From positions 1 to 64,000 of the forward strand of contig NZ_AWWI01000167.1 in the NCBI RefSeq assembly GCF_002760615.1: DNA of 64,000 nt, in the 5' to 3' direction. Numbering within the stretch: position 1 is the stretch's first letter; the number at the start of each line of letters is the position of its first letter. Under the pieces are notes generated by a model, which worked only from the letters and a program-made list of their open reading frames with translations, was not told the origin of the DNA and did not search any database. The translations under genes were made by a program, and so were the position numbers. Below are positions 63,390 to 64,000 of this stretch, piece by piece. Origin of the DNA: Puniceibacterium antarcticum (GTDB taxonomy: Bacteria > Pseudomonadota > Alphaproteobacteria > Rhodobacterales > Rhodobacteraceae).

Positions 63390-64000
63390 CAGCTCTGCCT
63401 GATAACTTTGTACATCGGGCAGATCGACAATCAGCGTGGCAGGCGCGATCCCGGCTGCGGCAAGCGCCTTGCCATCAGGCCCCGCAATCAGCGATCGCCC
63501 GCCAAAATGGATATCCCCATCCGGCCCGGCGTAATTGGCATAGGCCAGGGTCAGGCGGTTTTCATAGGCCCGCGCGGGCACCAGCAGATCCTGCACATGT
63601 TCAAACCCGCTGGGGTTCGCCGTCGGCACCAGCAGCAGATCACAACCCTGCCGTGCCACGGCCCGCACATGTTCGGGAAATTCGATATCATAGCAGATCA
63701 GCAGGCCGATCCTGTGCCCGCCAAAGTCAAAGACCTCTGGCGCCTCTGTGCCGGGGACAAAGCTGTCGCGCTCCAGCGCGCCGAACAGCTGCAGCTTGCG
63801 ATAATGCCCGATGCGGCGCCCCTGCGCGTCGATCAGGGAGGCGGCGTTGTAAACCACATCACCCGCCCGTTCGGCCCAGCCATAGGCAATCGCCAGCCCG
63901 CACTCCCGCGCCAGCGCCGCCATGGCACGGCAACTTGCGCCATCAATCTCCTCGGCCAGGTCACGATGCGCCTTGGATTGGTTATAGCCCGGCAGGATCA
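63354..64000 (-). CDS. Carbon-nitrogen hydrolase (nitrilase superfamily), DavA-like amidase (partial)
   Basis: Only the C-terminal 215 or so residues are visible; the gene runs off the right edge, and the ATG at 63923 is internal because the frame stays open to the edge (LPGYNQSKAHRDLAEEIDG). The catalytic Lys (GHYRKLQLFG) and Cys (LLICYDIEFPEHVRA) of the nitrilase triad are visible; the Glu lies outside. LTLAYANYAGPDGDIHFGGRSLIAGPDG and the ending TQLADLRQP recall 5-aminovaleramide amidohydrolase DavA. It would hydrolyse the amide made by the DavB-like enzyme at 57857-59500. It converges with the second racemase gene. Confidence 0.82.
   Translation of the reverse strand, partial: ILPGYNQSKAHRDLAEEIDGASCRAMAALARECGLAIAYGWAERAGDVVYNAASLIDAQGRRIGHYRKLQLFGALERDSFVPGTEAPEVFDFGGHRIGLLICYDIEFPEHVRAVARQGCDLLLVPTANPSGFEHVQDLLVPARAYENRLTLAYANYAGPDGDIHFGGRSLIAGPDGKALAAAGIAPATLIVDLPDVQSYQAELLSTQLADLRQP

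Overview
The window looks like chromosomal DNA from an alphaproteobacterium of the Rhodobacteraceae (Roseobacter/Rhodobacter group). The base composition is GC-rich and many starts overlap the preceding stop (ATGA, TGATG, GTGA). Several gene orders fit that family: LpoA-like - rsmI - UPF0102 - gshB; an RpoH-type sigma factor of the RpoHII kind; trxB divergent from an Lrp regulator; hsp20 followed by a DUF1150 gene; lgt - midA - pgeF beside ubiK. There is no rRNA, tRNA, CRISPR or intact mobile element. The only mobile remnant is a frameshifted IS110-type transposase at about 9.6-10.4 kb.

Layout. 0-6.7 kb: the end of a flippase-like membrane protein, then a tight seven-gene minus-strand operon (PTPS-like, methyltransferase, RibD-reductase-like, GTP cyclohydrolase II, BchC-like dehydrogenase, inositol-monophosphatase-like, glycosyltransferase) that looks like a pathway from GTP to a modified pyrimidine or pterin. 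6.8-8.9 kb: first groESL with a CIRCE element. 9-13.2 kb: IS110 remnant and glnD. 13.2-17.7 kb: LpoA-like lipoprotein, rsmI, UPF0102, gshB, alpha/beta hydrolase. 17.6-21.3 kb: comM, a GST with an unusual tail, rpoH. 21.3-30.6 kb: housekeeping and transport genes (ChaN-like, coaBC, dut, membrane-anchored MoeB-like protein, amino-acid ABC parts, M3 oligopeptidase, TraB/GumN, DUF2161). 30.7-32.9 kb: second groESL with a perfect CIRCE. 33-42.7 kb: lipase-like protein plus an orphan PhnM-like hydrolase, purK/purE, DUF465, hsp20-DUF1150, trxB/lrp, pgeF-midA-lgt, ubiK. 42.8-48.4 kb: RND efflux operon behind a palindromic operator, then a truncated DUF4260 remnant. 48.6-52 kb: DegP-type protease divergent from a two-component system.

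52-64 kb is a catabolic island. It holds a GntR/FCD regulator, a polyamine-type ABC transporter, a hydantoin/Asp/Glu-type racemase, a flavin monooxygenase that closely resembles L-lysine 2-monooxygenase (DavB), a TRAP transporter (DctP plus fused DctQM), a second racemase-family protein, and a partial nitrilase-family amidase resembling 5-aminovaleramidase (DavA). Together these suggest uptake and oxidative breakdown of lysine or a related amino acid through its amide.

The two most interesting loci are the GTP-derived metabolite operon (its PTPS-like protein has lost key residues) and the DavB/DavA-like island with two racemases and two transporter types. All functional calls are by reading motifs and remembered family features; no database search was run.
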